From: an uncultured Fibrobacter sp.
Lineage (GTDB): Bacteria; Fibrobacterota; Fibrobacteria; Fibrobacterales; Fibrobacteraceae
Direction: 5' to 3'
Length of the DNA stretch: 64,000 nt
Assembly (NCBI GenBank): GCA_934699585.1
Contig: CAKUWY010000002.1
Coordinates: 1 to 64,000, forward strand
Shown here: piece by piece, positions 44,682 through 52,796 of the stretch
Layout of the letters: each line of letters opens with the position of its first letter
Numbering within the stretch: position 1 is the first letter of the stretch
Notes under the pieces: model-generated
Databases searched by the model: none
What the model saw: only the letters and a program-made list of their open reading frames with translations
Told to the model about the DNA's origin: nothing
Translations under genes and position numbers: made by a program

Positions 44682-45368
44682 TTAAGGGACTGACCGAGAA
44701 CAGAATGAAACTACAACAGCCAAACAATAAACAAACACGACAACATCTTGAACATGGAACCCGATTTTGACCATGCAACTGCGTCTCGTTTCTGGCGAAA
44801 GTCCGCGCGTCACCGCCGCAATAGAAAGTTCATCCCCGATTTTCGTAATAGAAACCAAAAGCGGTACCAGCCTATATTCAAGGAATGCCACTGGACTTTT
44901 TAAAGTCCGCCAGCTGAACAAGCGAATTCCACGCATTCTCATGGCATTGCCAATCGCACGGGATTCATCAAACACCGTCGGAAAAAATCGAATCATCACA
45001 ATCAAGGGTATTGTCACTTTGTTTGAAATATGCATCCGCGACATGCACGCCAAAAATTCATTGACTTTGGTAGTTGTTATAACATAATATAGTACAACAC
45101 AAGCAGGCATAATGCGGTACATCAAAAACAACGATGCAAGAATAATCGTACCCGAAGTACCAATATCCATTTTTTTCGCCGAATCAAAGAACAAGGCTGC
45201 GCCTAGATAAACAAAAAGAAAAGTGAAAATAAATTTCCACTTTCCCTCAAATAATAGCAATATAGACGTTACAACAACCATCAGCAAACTATAGAATAGT
45301 GGAGCGGTAAAAACCATGCCGTTTGCCACCACCGCTAATAACAGTTTTGTGCGCGGGTCTAATTTCAC
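44682..45368 (-). CDS. ECF transporter transmembrane T component
   Basis: A 228-residue CbiQ/EcfT-type membrane protein. LDPRTKLLLAVVANGMVF opens it, as in the family. Spans follow, and the coupling-helix motif MRMRGIRLF near residue 145 plus ITKIGDELSIAAVTRG match the A-R-G motifs that contact the ATPases. It overlaps the S-component gene by 4 bp (ATGA). It joins the substrate-binding S protein to the double ATPase. Confidence 0.86.
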   Translation of the reverse strand: MKLDPRTKLLLAVVANGMVFTAPLFYSLLMVVVTSILLLFEGKWKFIFTFLFVYLGAALFFDSAKKMDIGTSGTIILASLFLMYRIMPACVVLYYVITTTKVNEFLACMSRMHISNKVTIPLIVMIRFFPTVFDESRAIGNAMRMRGIRLFSWRTLKSPVAFLEYRLVPLLVSITKIGDELSIAAVTRGLSPETRRSCMVKIGFHVQDVVVFVYCLAVVVSFCSRSVP

Positions 45369-45979
45369 TGAGCAAGTCCAATGCGTTCAAAATGCTTTTT
45401 CATCATGCGACGGGCAATAAACCCGCCCACAATAGCTCCTGCGGCCCCAAAGCCAAAAAGTCCAATCAAAGGCCAATAGCTGCTAGAAAGCTCCGCCAAA
45501 TGAGCAATATAAGCCTTATCGCAAACAGAACTGCAATACGCCAAGTATTCTTCGGTCGAAGACCAAAGCGGAATCATCATTGAAGAAGGCACAAAACTAA
45601 TCATCACATTAGCAAGCAGACATCCCACAAAATTCTTGTGGAACAGCTTTAAGCAAAGGCCCGCCAAACCGCCATACACCACGCAAAGCAAACCAAAAGA
45701 AATTCCGTGACCAGAGATTGTCATGACAACGCCGAAAAGCGTGCAAAGTAGCACGCAGCAAAGTAAAGGTCTTTCTACTTTCGAAAAGAAAAGGAATAGC
45801 GGGACGCTCGTCACCAAGCTCACCGCGCATGTGGAAACCACAATAAACGCAGGAATAAAACCGATGCTTGCGCAAATTCCAGAAAGTACAAGGTAAAGTG
45901 CACCAAAAATGCCCACGTTCACCAGGTCGCGGACCAATGTATTCGATGATTTTTTCCCGGTCGATCTTACATTACTCAT
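45365..45979 (-). CDS. ECF S component, MptD/Trep_Strep type
   Basis: A 204-residue membrane protein with five or six spans (DLVNVGIFGALYLVLSGICA, then VSTCAVSLVTSVPLFLFF) and ARRMMKKHFERIG at the end, resembling the Trep_Strep/MptD S-component family. S components of this kind are found with siderophore-type ABC pairs, and some streptococcal relatives are implicated in haem uptake (recalled, not checked). Here it lies 17 bp after feoB and before ecfT and ecfA, so an iron-related substrate is likely. The ATG at 45979 replaces a longer frame reading into feoB. Confidence 0.75.
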   Translation of the reverse strand: MSNVRSTGKKSSNTLVRDLVNVGIFGALYLVLSGICASIGFIPAFIVVSTCAVSLVTSVPLFLFFSKVERPLLCCVLLCTLFGVVMTISGHGISFGLLCVVYGGLAGLCLKLFHKNFVGCLLANVMISFVPSSMMIPLWSSTEEYLAYCSSVCDKAYIAHLAELSSSYWPLIGLFGFGAAGAIVGGFIARRMMKKHFERIGLAQ

Positions 45980-45996
45980 ATACACAAATCCTTTTA

Positions 45997-48036
45997 TTAG
46001 AAAATCAGCAGTCCGATGTGGTAGCCAATAAAGGCGAGTCCGAGCGAAAGTGCCAAATAATACCCCATAATGGTGGCCAGCCACTTGAACGAGCCAGCCT
46101 CGCGGTAGGTAGTGCCCATCGCCAGCACGCAAGGAACGTTGAACATCGACGCAAACAGGAACGCGAGCGCTTCGGGCTTGGTGATGGTACTTGCAAGAAC
46201 CTCGCCCAAGTTTTCACTTGCCGCCACGCGGGTCACAAGAGAGAACGCCTCGCCGGTGTGGTTGAAGAGCGTGCTCATGATGCCAAGCGAAGCTTCCTTA
46301 CTGAACATACCACCCAAGTAAGAGATAAATAGCTCCCAGCGCATTCCGAAGAACATCGTCACCGGTTCAATCGCATTGCCAATTTTGTAAAGGAGAGTAT
46401 TTTCCACATTTCCGTCGCCCGCGTAAGAGAGCGCCCAGAAAAGGGCTGCCACCATCAGGATCATCTTCAAGGCCTTCTTGAAAATGCCCCAGGTGCTGCG
46501 CCCCACCATCGCGGCAATCATCTTCCAATGCGGCTTGTGATACGGCGGGAGTTCCATAATCATACCCACTCGTTCATTCTGCGGGACAAGCCTTTTGCCG
46601 AACAGGCGCGAAGACAGGTAAAAGCTTGCAAAAATCAGCACCACGTAACCGATGCCGAACAGCGGAGCCGCCGACCCGAAGAATGTCGACGCTAGGAACA
46701 GCACCACTGCCACCTTGCTCCCGCACGGAATCGCCCACAACAGAACGAGCGCAAGCAAGCGTTGCCCACGGGTATCGAGCACGCGCGTGCCGCATACCGC
46801 ACCCGCCGTGCAGCCAATTCCGGAAAATAGCGGCATAATCGCCTTACCCTGCAGGCCCAGGCGCGAAAGCCAGTTGTCGAACGCATACGAGAAACGCGCC
46901 ATATAGCCGATTTCTTCGAGGATGCGGAATACGAAAATGATGGAGAAAATAAAGCTTGTCATGCAGATGGTTATGCATGTACCGCCAACCAGAACCAGTT
47001 TGACAAACGAAATAACGACAGGCCAGACACCGAGCGAATTGCCCACACGTTCCGTAAGCGATTCTAGCACAGGCTGCAAACCAAAACCGATTCCCATGCC
47101 CGGGAAAGCAAGAATCATGCACGCAATCAGCGAAACAACCATGATTCCGAATGCAAAGAACTTGCCCTTGATATGGTGCGTCGCGATACGGTCCCACTTG
47201 CTAAAGACCTTCTCGATAGACTTGGGCGTCGCCGATTCACGCACAATCTTCGAAACCCAGCGGTACTTGGCCTCGCCGGTGAGAATACCGCCGTCACGCC
47301 CATCTTCGCTATCGAGAATCGCGTCAATCGCATTTTTACGGGCGAACGGAAGCATTTCATTCACGACATCGCAAATGAGTTTGTCTTTTTCGAGGAGTTT
47401 TTCTGCAATCCAAATTTTTTCGCATACGCCATATTCAAAGTCGCCGAGGGCAGCTTCGATGCGGCTGATAACATCTTCTCCTTCCTTTTTTCCGTCAACG
47501 AGTTCCTCACGCAAGCTGCCACTATCAAGGCAAATAGGTGTCTTGATGGCCGAAACCATCTTCTTGAAGAACTCAGGATATCGTTCCGTCTCAGCCGCAC
47601 TGAAGCCAAGCACCGGAACGCCGAGTCGCTTTTCAATCGCACTCACGTCAATCTTCTTACCCGCCGCTTCGGCCACATCCATCATGTTGAGCACCAGCAT
47701 CACGGGCATGCGAATGCCCACGAAATCCGCCAGCATGTAAAGGCTGCGTTCCAGTTGCGAAGCATCTACCAGAATGCACACAAGGTCCGCCTTGCCGCTC
47801 TGAATGTAGTCGCGGGTGACCACTTCTTCTTCGGAGTTCGCCGAAAGCCCGTAACTGCCCGGAAGGTCAACTACCTTGTACGTAACACCATCAAAAACAA
47901 AAGAACCTTCGGCCTGTTCCACCGTTTTGCCAGGCCAGTTGCCCACGCGCTGGTGAAGTCCCGTAAGGTTGTTAAAAAGCGTCGATTTACCAGAATTAGG
48001 CTGTCCGAGCAAGGCAATAGTCTTGATTTCGCTCAT
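45997..48036 (-). CDS. feoB: Ferrous iron transporter B, standard-length copy
   Basis: A 679-residue FeoB. N-terminal G domain: G1 GQPNSGKST at 11-19, WPGKTVE, G3 DLPGSYG near 58, G4 NMMD near 116. A helical spacer follows, then a membrane domain with two Gate motifs (GIGCTAGAVCGTRVLDTRG and the later MFNVPCVLAMG). It moves Fe2+ into the cytoplasm. It follows feoA by 2 bases and precedes an ECF importer, all on one transcript from the inverted-repeat promoter shared with tonB. A second, much longer feoB lies at 53895. Confidence 0.92.
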   Translation of the reverse strand: MSEIKTIALLGQPNSGKSTLFNNLTGLHQRVGNWPGKTVEQAEGSFVFDGVTYKVVDLPGSYGLSANSEEEVVTRDYIQSGKADLVCILVDASQLERSLYMLADFVGIRMPVMLVLNMMDVAEAAGKKIDVSAIEKRLGVPVLGFSAAETERYPEFFKKMVSAIKTPICLDSGSLREELVDGKKEGEDVISRIEAALGDFEYGVCEKIWIAEKLLEKDKLICDVVNEMLPFARKNAIDAILDSEDGRDGGILTGEAKYRWVSKIVRESATPKSIEKVFSKWDRIATHHIKGKFFAFGIMVVSLIACMILAFPGMGIGFGLQPVLESLTERVGNSLGVWPVVISFVKLVLVGGTCITICMTSFIFSIIFVFRILEEIGYMARFSYAFDNWLSRLGLQGKAIMPLFSGIGCTAGAVCGTRVLDTRGQRLLALVLLWAIPCGSKVAVVLFLASTFFGSAAPLFGIGYVVLIFASFYLSSRLFGKRLVPQNERVGMIMELPPYHKPHWKMIAAMVGRSTWGIFKKALKMILMVAALFWALSYAGDGNVENTLLYKIGNAIEPVTMFFGMRWELFISYLGGMFSKEASLGIMSTLFNHTGEAFSLVTRVAASENLGEVLASTITKPEALAFLFASMFNVPCVLAMGTTYREAGSFKWLATIMGYYLALSLGLAFIGYHIGLLIF

Positions 48037-48038
48037 TT

Positions 48039-48287
48039 TTACGACTCCACCTTGACAAAAATCTGTGAACTTTCCTTATGATTGACGGCGATAACCGTAT
48101 CGCGACAAAAAACAAGCACCGGCGAGCGCCCGTCGTTCTTGAGGAGTGTTAAGGCAGAACCCGGCGTAAGTCCGATAGAAACAATTCTTGAAATAAAGCG
48201 GGAATCGCCCTCGATCTGGGCGACGGTCCCACAACGATTCTCGCCCATTTCGGCGAGTTTAATGGTGTTTTCAGGTTCTTTTGGCAT
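48039..48287 (-). CDS. feoA: FeoA-domain protein (copy 1)
   Basis: An 82-residue SH3-like FeoA protein: NTIKLAEMGENRCGTVAQIEGD, then IVSIGLTPGSALTLLKNDGR and VIAVNHKESSQIFV, the three strand blocks of the fold. It assists the FeoB encoded 2 bases downstream, probably by binding its G domain. It is the first gene of the feoAB-ECF operon. The promoter lies in the 106-bp divergent region with tonB, which holds the 12-bp inverted repeat (site 2). Confidence 0.88.
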   Translation of the reverse strand: MPKEPENTIKLAEMGENRCGTVAQIEGDSRFISRIVSIGLTPGSALTLLKNDGRSPVLVFCRDTVIAVNHKESSQIFVKVES

Positions 48288-48317
48288 GTGCCAAAGGTAG
48301 ATTCGGGGGCAAAAAAG

Positions 48318-48359
48318 TTCTACTCCAAATGGATTTTCAAAAAACCGTTTGGAGTAGAA
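48318..48359. promoter_or_regulatory. Divergent-promoter inverted repeat, site 2
   Basis: Arms TTCTACTCCAAA (48318-48329) and TTTGGAGTAGAA (48348-48359), perfect 12-bp inverted copies, with an 18-bp spacer TGGATTTTCAAAAAACCG. Arms and spacing equal those of site 1, 25 kb away. It lies between feoA (left) and tonB (right), so one element can co-control iron import and the energy supply for receptors. Confidence 0.78.
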
Positions 48360-48393
48360 TTTTTACGCTAAAAAACCTCAATTTGCCCATCAA

Positions 48394-49131
48394 ATGAGCA
48401 TTACCCCTAAAATAATGCCGATTTTTGAACCAAATCGCAAAAATCCCTATTCCGCATTCACTATGCGGCGTGTATTTTGCATGGGCATTGTTATAGCTGT
48501 ATTTTTGCATGCAGGCTTTTACGCTTGGGGGTTCTTGAAGCGTACGCAGGTGGTTACGACCCGCGAAGATGCTGAAGTGATTCATGTAGAGCGCCTACTG
48601 CTTCAACCCCCTCCGCCACCACCCGAAGTCAAGAAAATCGTTAAAAAAGTGGTCCGGGCAAAGATTATTCCGAATATCGTACAAGACTCTGTGCCAGAAC
48701 CTGAACCCGAGCCAGAACCGGAACCGATTATGGTCACAGACGCTGCACCCGTCGAGCCTGTTGTCGAACCTGCTCCAGAGCCTGTCGCGCCCCCACCGCC
48801 TCCTCCGCCACCGCCAAAACCTTCAAAGGATTCCCTGATGAAGGTGACAAAAGCGTACCTTATCGGGCTTTCCAAGGCATTCGAAAAGCAAAAAGACTAC
48901 CCCGCTACAGCCCGCCGCTTAAAGCAAGAGGGCACAGTGCGCATACAGTTTACGGTCGCCAAAGACGGAAGCATCAGCGGGGCAACCGTCTCAAAGCCCT
49001 GCCCCTATTCCTCGCTAAACGAGAGTGCCCTTGCCGCTGTGCAGGCCGTGCCAAAGTTTGAACCAATTCCAACAGTGCTCGGAAAAGAAACATGGAAAAT
49101 GGAGATTCCGATCAAGTATAACCTTCATTAA
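48394..49131 (+). CDS. tonB: TonB energy-transducing protein
   Basis: A 245-residue TonB: cytoplasmic N-terminus, one span (VFCMGIVIAVFLHAGFYAWG, residues 27-46), a Pro-rich periplasmic stretch with PPPPPPE, EPEPEPEPEP and PPPPPPPPPK, then a C-terminal domain from about 165 with DYPATARRLKQEGTVRIQFT and DGSISGATV. It couples the proton gradient, through ExbB and ExbD encoded next, to outer-membrane receptors such as the two in this window. The His in the span, typical of TonB, is present. Transcribed from the inverted-repeat promoter shared with feoAB. Confidence 0.92.
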   Translation: MSITPKIMPIFEPNRKNPYSAFTMRRVFCMGIVIAVFLHAGFYAWGFLKRTQVVTTREDAEVIHVERLLLQPPPPPPEVKKIVKKVVRAKIIPNIVQDSVPEPEPEPEPEPIMVTDAAPVEPVVEPAPEPVAPPPPPPPPPKPSKDSLMKVTKAYLIGLSKAFEKQKDYPATARRLKQEGTVRIQFTVAKDGSISGATVSKPCPYSSLNESALAAVQAVPKFEPIPTVLGKETWKMEIPIKYNLH

Positions 49132-49133
49132 TA

Positions 49134-49163
49134 AAGGAGATGCCCGCCTACGCGGGCATGACA
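49134..49163 (+). repeat. REP-like intercistronic palindrome, copy 6
   Basis: AAAGGAGATGCCCGCCTACG then CGGGCATGACA, between tonB and exbB. Its AAGGAG is the only good ribosome site before exbB but lies about 30 bases from the ATG. Folding of the hairpin would bring it to a normal distance. Confidence 0.8.
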
Positions 49164-49168
49164 AAAAA

Positions 49169-49735
49169 ATGAACTACATCTTAGACTTTATCCAACAGGG
49201 TGGCATTATTGCCTATGTACTCGTGGCCATGAATTTCGTTGGCTACTCCATTATCGTGTGGAAAATCATCTCGCTGGTGCTCTTTAACAGAAGTATCCGT
49301 ATGCGCCTTCCCGCAAAAATTCTCCATCGCGTGGTTAGCCATAACACCGACCACCACATTATTATGGAAAGTATCCGCACCGAAATCGCTCTTGCTTTTT
49401 CTCCACTACAAAAGGGCATGACCACCATTGAAAACATCGCCAGCATTTCTCCGCTGCTCGGTCTTTTGGGTACCGTATTTGGCATCTTTAATGCCTTCAG
49501 CGTCATTGCCGTTTCAGGGCTTTCTGACGCCGGAGCATTTGCCACGGGCATCAAGCTTGCCCTTATCACCACTGTGATCGGGCTTGTGGTTGCTATTCCC
49601 CACGTTATTGCCTTCAACTACCTGAATGCCCGTATGGAATCGGAGCAGGACAATGTGGAAAACGATGTGCTTTTGCAGTTGGGCCGCATTCTCAAAGAAA
49701 AGGACCACATACGCTCCCAAAACGAGGATGCATAA
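49169..49735 (+). CDS. exbB: ExbB / MotA-TolQ-ExbB proton channel protein
   Basis: A 188-residue ExbB with three spans (GGIIAYVLVAMNFVGYSIIVW; LGLLGTVFGIFNAFSVIAVS; KLALITTVIGLVVAIPHVIAFN). ISPLLGLLGTVFGI is the family signature. With ExbD it forms the proton channel that drives TonB. The ATG at 49169 (MNYILDF) was chosen; the long upstream in-frame extension overlaps tonB in another frame and codes the REP-like repeat. exbD follows with no gap. Confidence 0.9.
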   Translation: MNYILDFIQQGGIIAYVLVAMNFVGYSIIVWKIISLVLFNRSIRMRLPAKILHRVVSHNTDHHIIMESIRTEIALAFSPLQKGMTTIENIASISPLLGLLGTVFGIFNAFSVIAVSGLSDAGAFATGIKLALITTVIGLVVAIPHVIAFNYLNARMESEQDNVENDVLLQLGRILKEKDHIRSQNEDA

Positions 49736-50128
49736 ATGGCAAAAAGAACACGCCGAATCCGGCCCGACATGACGCCTCTCATTGACTGCGTCTTCTTGCT
49801 ACTTGTATTCTTCTTGGTGACGTCAGTGTTCAAGCAAGACGAATCCGTACTCAAGCTATTTTTGCCCGAAACGCAAAGCGAAGTCAAGCGTGACACTCCC
49901 GAAGGCCTGTACATTGAACTTTCCGAGACAGAACTCGCCTTTAATGGACAGCGGGGCACTCCCGATGAACTCCGCGAAAAAGCTGCAACAGTACAGAACA
50001 AAAAATCTCCTGTCGCCATCAAGATAGACAAGGGTACAACTTACGAACGTATCGCTGTCATTCTTGATATTTTACAGGTGCAAAAACTGTACAATATTCA
50101 GTTGATAAACGAGATGGAATCGGAGTAG
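49736..50128 (+). CDS. exbD: ExbD biopolymer transport protein
   Basis: A 130-residue ExbD: a short basic N-terminus (MAKRTRRIRPDMTP), one span PLIDCVFLLLVFFLVTSVF with the essential Asp near residue 18, and a periplasmic domain ending VLDILQVQKLYNIQLINE. It completes the TonB-ExbB-ExbD motor. Its ATG directly follows the exbB stop. The region after it carries several TTAG/CTAA elements. Confidence 0.9.
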   Translation: MAKRTRRIRPDMTPLIDCVFLLLVFFLVTSVFKQDESVLKLFLPETQSEVKRDTPEGLYIELSETELAFNGQRGTPDELREKAATVQNKKSPVAIKIDKGTTYERIAVILDILQVQKLYNIQLINEMESE

Positions 50129-50173
50129 GGCTAACTTTTTTCACGCTAACTAAGTTAAATAGGCTGAACTAAA

Positions 50174-50188
50174 TTAGAAAAAATCTAA
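50174..50188. promoter_or_regulatory. TTAG-type palindrome downstream of exbD
   Basis: TTAGA-AAAAA-TCTAA, followed at 50185-50197 by CTAACAATGTTAG. The half-sites match the DtxR-like boxes elsewhere in the window, but the spacing is one base longer, so binding by the same protein is uncertain. It lies about 70 bp ahead of the promoter for the DUF6110 gene. Confidence 0.4.
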
Positions 50189-50255
50189 CAATGTTAGTCG
50201 CACGGAAGCTACACAGGACTTGGGCTTAAAGTCTGTTTATTAGTTTGTATGTAAG

Positions 50256-50284
50256 TTGCTTTTGAATGAAATTTTTGGTAGATT
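50256..50284 (+). promoter_or_regulatory. Promoter of DUF6110-P-type ATPase genes
   Basis: -35 TTGCTT (50256-50261), 17-bp spacer, -10 TAGATT (50279-50284). It lies 84 bp ahead of the DUF6110 start; a REP-like hairpin falls in the leader. Confidence 0.6.
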
Positions 50285-50310
50285 ATTGTGCAAGGAACAA
50301 CAAAGCTTTA

Positions 50311-50342
50311 ATGGAGATCCCCGACCAAGTCGGGGATGACAT
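50311..50342 (+). repeat. REP-like palindrome, copy 7
   Basis: TGGAGATCCCCGACCAAGTC then GGGGATGACA in the leader of the DUF6110 gene, which has its own ribosome site (AAGGAG, 50357-50362). Confidence 0.8.
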
Positions 50343-50367
50343 TAGGGCGAAACACAAGGAGTAAACT

Positions 50368-50589
50368 ATGTCCGTATGGAAAAATGAAAAGTTCTGGTGT
50401 GTGATGGCAGGTGTCGTTGGCCCGGCTATCATCAAGAAGATTCTCAAGGCTCCCAAAACCCGCGAATATGCCGTCAAGGGGCTTGCCGAAGGCATGAAGC
50501 TCACCGCCGATGCCAAGGCCGCCTTCCAGGATATGAAGGACGAAGCTGCCGACATCTGCAACGATGCGAAGAAAGAAGCAAATAAATAA
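50368..50589 (+). CDS. DUF6110-family small protein
   Basis: A 73-residue protein opening MSVWKNEKFWCVMAGVVGPA, with one possible span, then YAVKGLAEGMKLTADAKAAF and QDMKDEAADICNDAKKEANK. This matches DUF6110 as I know it, a small family encoded next to heavy-metal P-type ATPases. The helix after the hydrophobic part is amphipathic. The likely role is as an accessory of the ATPase encoded 87 bases downstream; no function is proven. Good ribosome site AAGGAG. Confidence 0.75.
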   Translation: MSVWKNEKFWCVMAGVVGPAIIKKILKAPKTREYAVKGLAEGMKLTADAKAAFQDMKDEAADICNDAKKEANK

Positions 50590-50590
50590 T

Positions 50591-50655
50591 GTGTAATGTG
50601 AAATGAGAAATGTGTAATGGCTATTCTACATCACACACTTCACATTTCACATTGA
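50591..50655. repeat. TGTGAAATG microrepeat palindrome, copy 3
   Basis: TGTGTAATGTGAAATGAGAA on one side and CACACTTCACATTTCACATT on the other. It lies between the DUF6110 and P-type ATPase genes and could stall polymerase or protect the upstream message. Confidence 0.7.
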
Positions 50656-50676
50656 TTGTTTTAACCATCAATCATC

Positions 50677-52758
50677 ATGATTTATAAAATAGTATATGAC
50701 CAGCCGGGGCGTATCCGCTTTCGGGCGGGGGCCTACGCGTTTGAAAAAATGCATGAACCGCGCATCCACAAGGCATGCGTGAGTGAACCTTATGTCCAGA
50801 AAGCGGTAGTCCATTCGGAAAACGGCGGCATTCTGCTGGAATACGAAGACGGCTATCGTGAACAGGTGATTGATTTTGTCCGGAATCTGGACATCGTAAA
50901 TCTCCCTGAGAGCGAGCCCGATACTGAATATCAACTGCAGGAACTCGATACGCGATTCAAGAACCGACTCGCGTTCATGATTGCGCGGCGTTACCTGGCC
51001 AAGTTGCTGATTCCGGCCCCCATTCGCACGGCACACCTGATTTACAGGGGCCTCAAGTTTGTGGCGAAGGGCTTGAACTGCCTTGGCGAAGGAAAGCTTT
51101 CTGTCGAGGTGTTGGACGGTGCTGCCATCGGGGCGAGCATCTTGCAACGCAATTACGAATCGGCAGGGACCATCATGTTCCTGCTGAACGTGAGCAGCCT
51201 TCTGGAAGATTACACCAAGGCCCGGACCCGCACCGCCCTTACCGCAAGCCTTGCCGTGAAGGTGGACAAGGTGTGGATTGTCAGGGACGGCGTCGATGTT
51301 CAGGTGCGCATGCAGGATGTTCAGGTGGGCGACCTCGTGCGCGTGCGTTCCGGCAGCATGATTCCGGTGGATGGAACCGTTGCGGAGGGCGATGCGTTCG
51401 TGAACGAAGCGACCATGACGGGCGAATCGCAGGCGGTGCACAAGACGGTCGGAAAGTCCGTTTTTGCAGGTACCGTCGTGGACGAAGGCTCCATCGTAGT
51501 ATTTGTGCGAGCCGTGAGCGGCAACACCAAAATTCAAAAAATCATTGAACTCATCGACCGCTCCGAAGACCTGAAGGCCTCTATCCAGAGCCGCGCCGAA
51601 CGCCTTGCTGATGGTATCGTGCCGTTCAGCTTTATCGGATTCGGGCTCACGCTCCTGTTTACGCGTAACATTACCAAGGCGGTCTCGATTCTGATGGTGG
51701 ACTATTCTTGCGCCATCAAGCTTTCCACCCCGATTTCGGTGATTTCGGCGCTGCGCGAAGCGGCCGACCGCAATATGACCGTGAAGGGCGGCAAGTACCT
51801 GGAAGAATTTGCGCTTGCCGACACCATCGTTTTCGACAAGACGGGAACGCTCACCAAGGCGGAACCGAAACTCGAACGCGTGATTCCGTTCGGAGACCGC
51901 AGCGAAGAAGAAATTCTGCGCATTGCCGCCTGCATCGAAGAGCACTTCCCGCATAGCATGGCGCGCGCCATTGTGCGTGGTGCCGCCGAACGCGGAATCG
52001 ACCACGAAGAAGAACACGCCGATGTCAAGTACATCGTGGCGCATGGAATCGCGACGACTCTCGACGGTGAACGCGCCGTTATCGGCAGCAAGCATTTCGT
52101 CGTCGAAGACGAAAAAATTGCAGTGGGCGAGGCGGAACAGAAAAAGATCGACGAACTCGCCGGAGCCGCTTCCGTGATTTACCTGGCCATTGGCGGGAAA
52201 CTCGCGGGAGTGCTTTGCATTAGCGATCCTCCGCGGGACGAAGCTGCAGAAGCCATTCGCATGCTGCGCGAACGCGGAATCAAGCATGTAGCGATGATTA
52301 CCGGCGACAGCCAGAAGGCCGCCGAACGTACGGCGCAACTTTTGGGCATCGACACATTCTTTGCGCAGGTGCTGCCCGAAGACAAGCATCGCTATGTGGA
52401 AAAAATGAAGGCCGAAGGCCGCCGCGTAATTATGGTGGGCGATGGAATCAACGATGCGCCCGCATTGGCCGCCGCGAACGTGTCGGTCGCCATGAGCGAT
52501 GCCAGCGACATTGCCCGCGAAACCGCCGACGTGACCCTCCGCAGCGAAGACCTGCGCGATCTCGCCGAACTCCGCACATTGAGTACGCAGCTCATGGAAC
52601 GCATCCAGGCGAACTACCGCTTTATCGTCGCCTTCAACACGTCGCTCCTGGCCGCAGGTTTCTTCGGGATACTTGCCCCCTCGACCTCGGCCCTGCTGCA
52701 CAACCTCTCGACCATGGCGATTTGCGCCAAGAGCATGACGCCGTTGAAGCAGGTGTAG
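50677..52758 (+). CDS. P1B-like metal-transporting P-type ATPase with atypical ion motif
   Basis: A 693-residue P-type ATPase. The N-terminal 75 residues look like a degenerate metal-binding domain (YDQPGRIRFRAGAYAF, no CxxC). The A domain has TMTGESQAVHK, the phosphorylated Asp387 is in DKTGTLT, HP-like EHFPHSMA follows, and the hinge is GDGINDAPA near 588. The ion-site helix reads DYSCAIKLSTP (Cys345), so the usual CPC is replaced by YSC without the proline. This places it outside the Cu+/Zn2+ groups. Mn or Fe export is possible given DUF6110 and iron genes nearby, but is not shown. Confidence 0.87.
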   Translation: MIYKIVYDQPGRIRFRAGAYAFEKMHEPRIHKACVSEPYVQKAVVHSENGGILLEYEDGYREQVIDFVRNLDIVNLPESEPDTEYQLQELDTRFKNRLAFMIARRYLAKLLIPAPIRTAHLIYRGLKFVAKGLNCLGEGKLSVEVLDGAAIGASILQRNYESAGTIMFLLNVSSLLEDYTKARTRTALTASLAVKVDKVWIVRDGVDVQVRMQDVQVGDLVRVRSGSMIPVDGTVAEGDAFVNEATMTGESQAVHKTVGKSVFAGTVVDEGSIVVFVRAVSGNTKIQKIIELIDRSEDLKASIQSRAERLADGIVPFSFIGFGLTLLFTRNITKAVSILMVDYSCAIKLSTPISVISALREAADRNMTVKGGKYLEEFALADTIVFDKTGTLTKAEPKLERVIPFGDRSEEEILRIAACIEEHFPHSMARAIVRGAAERGIDHEEEHADVKYIVAHGIATTLDGERAVIGSKHFVVEDEKIAVGEAEQKKIDELAGAASVIYLAIGGKLAGVLCISDPPRDEAAEAIRMLRERGIKHVAMITGDSQKAAERTAQLLGIDTFFAQVLPEDKHRYVEKMKAEGRRVIMVGDGINDAPALAAANVSVAMSDASDIARETADVTLRSEDLRDLAELRTLSTQLMERIQANYRFIVAFNTSLLAAGFFGILAPSTSALLHNLSTMAICAKSMTPLKQV

Positions 52759-52796
52759 GACCGCAACGCTCAAAATCGCCTAAATTATCAAAAAAA

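Noticed and set aside
50668..52773. A 701-codon open frame on the minus strand opposite the P-type ATPase gene
   Set aside because: It is a mirror of the high-GC codon pattern of the real gene. The protein has no recognisable motif, whereas the plus strand has every P-type ATPase signature.
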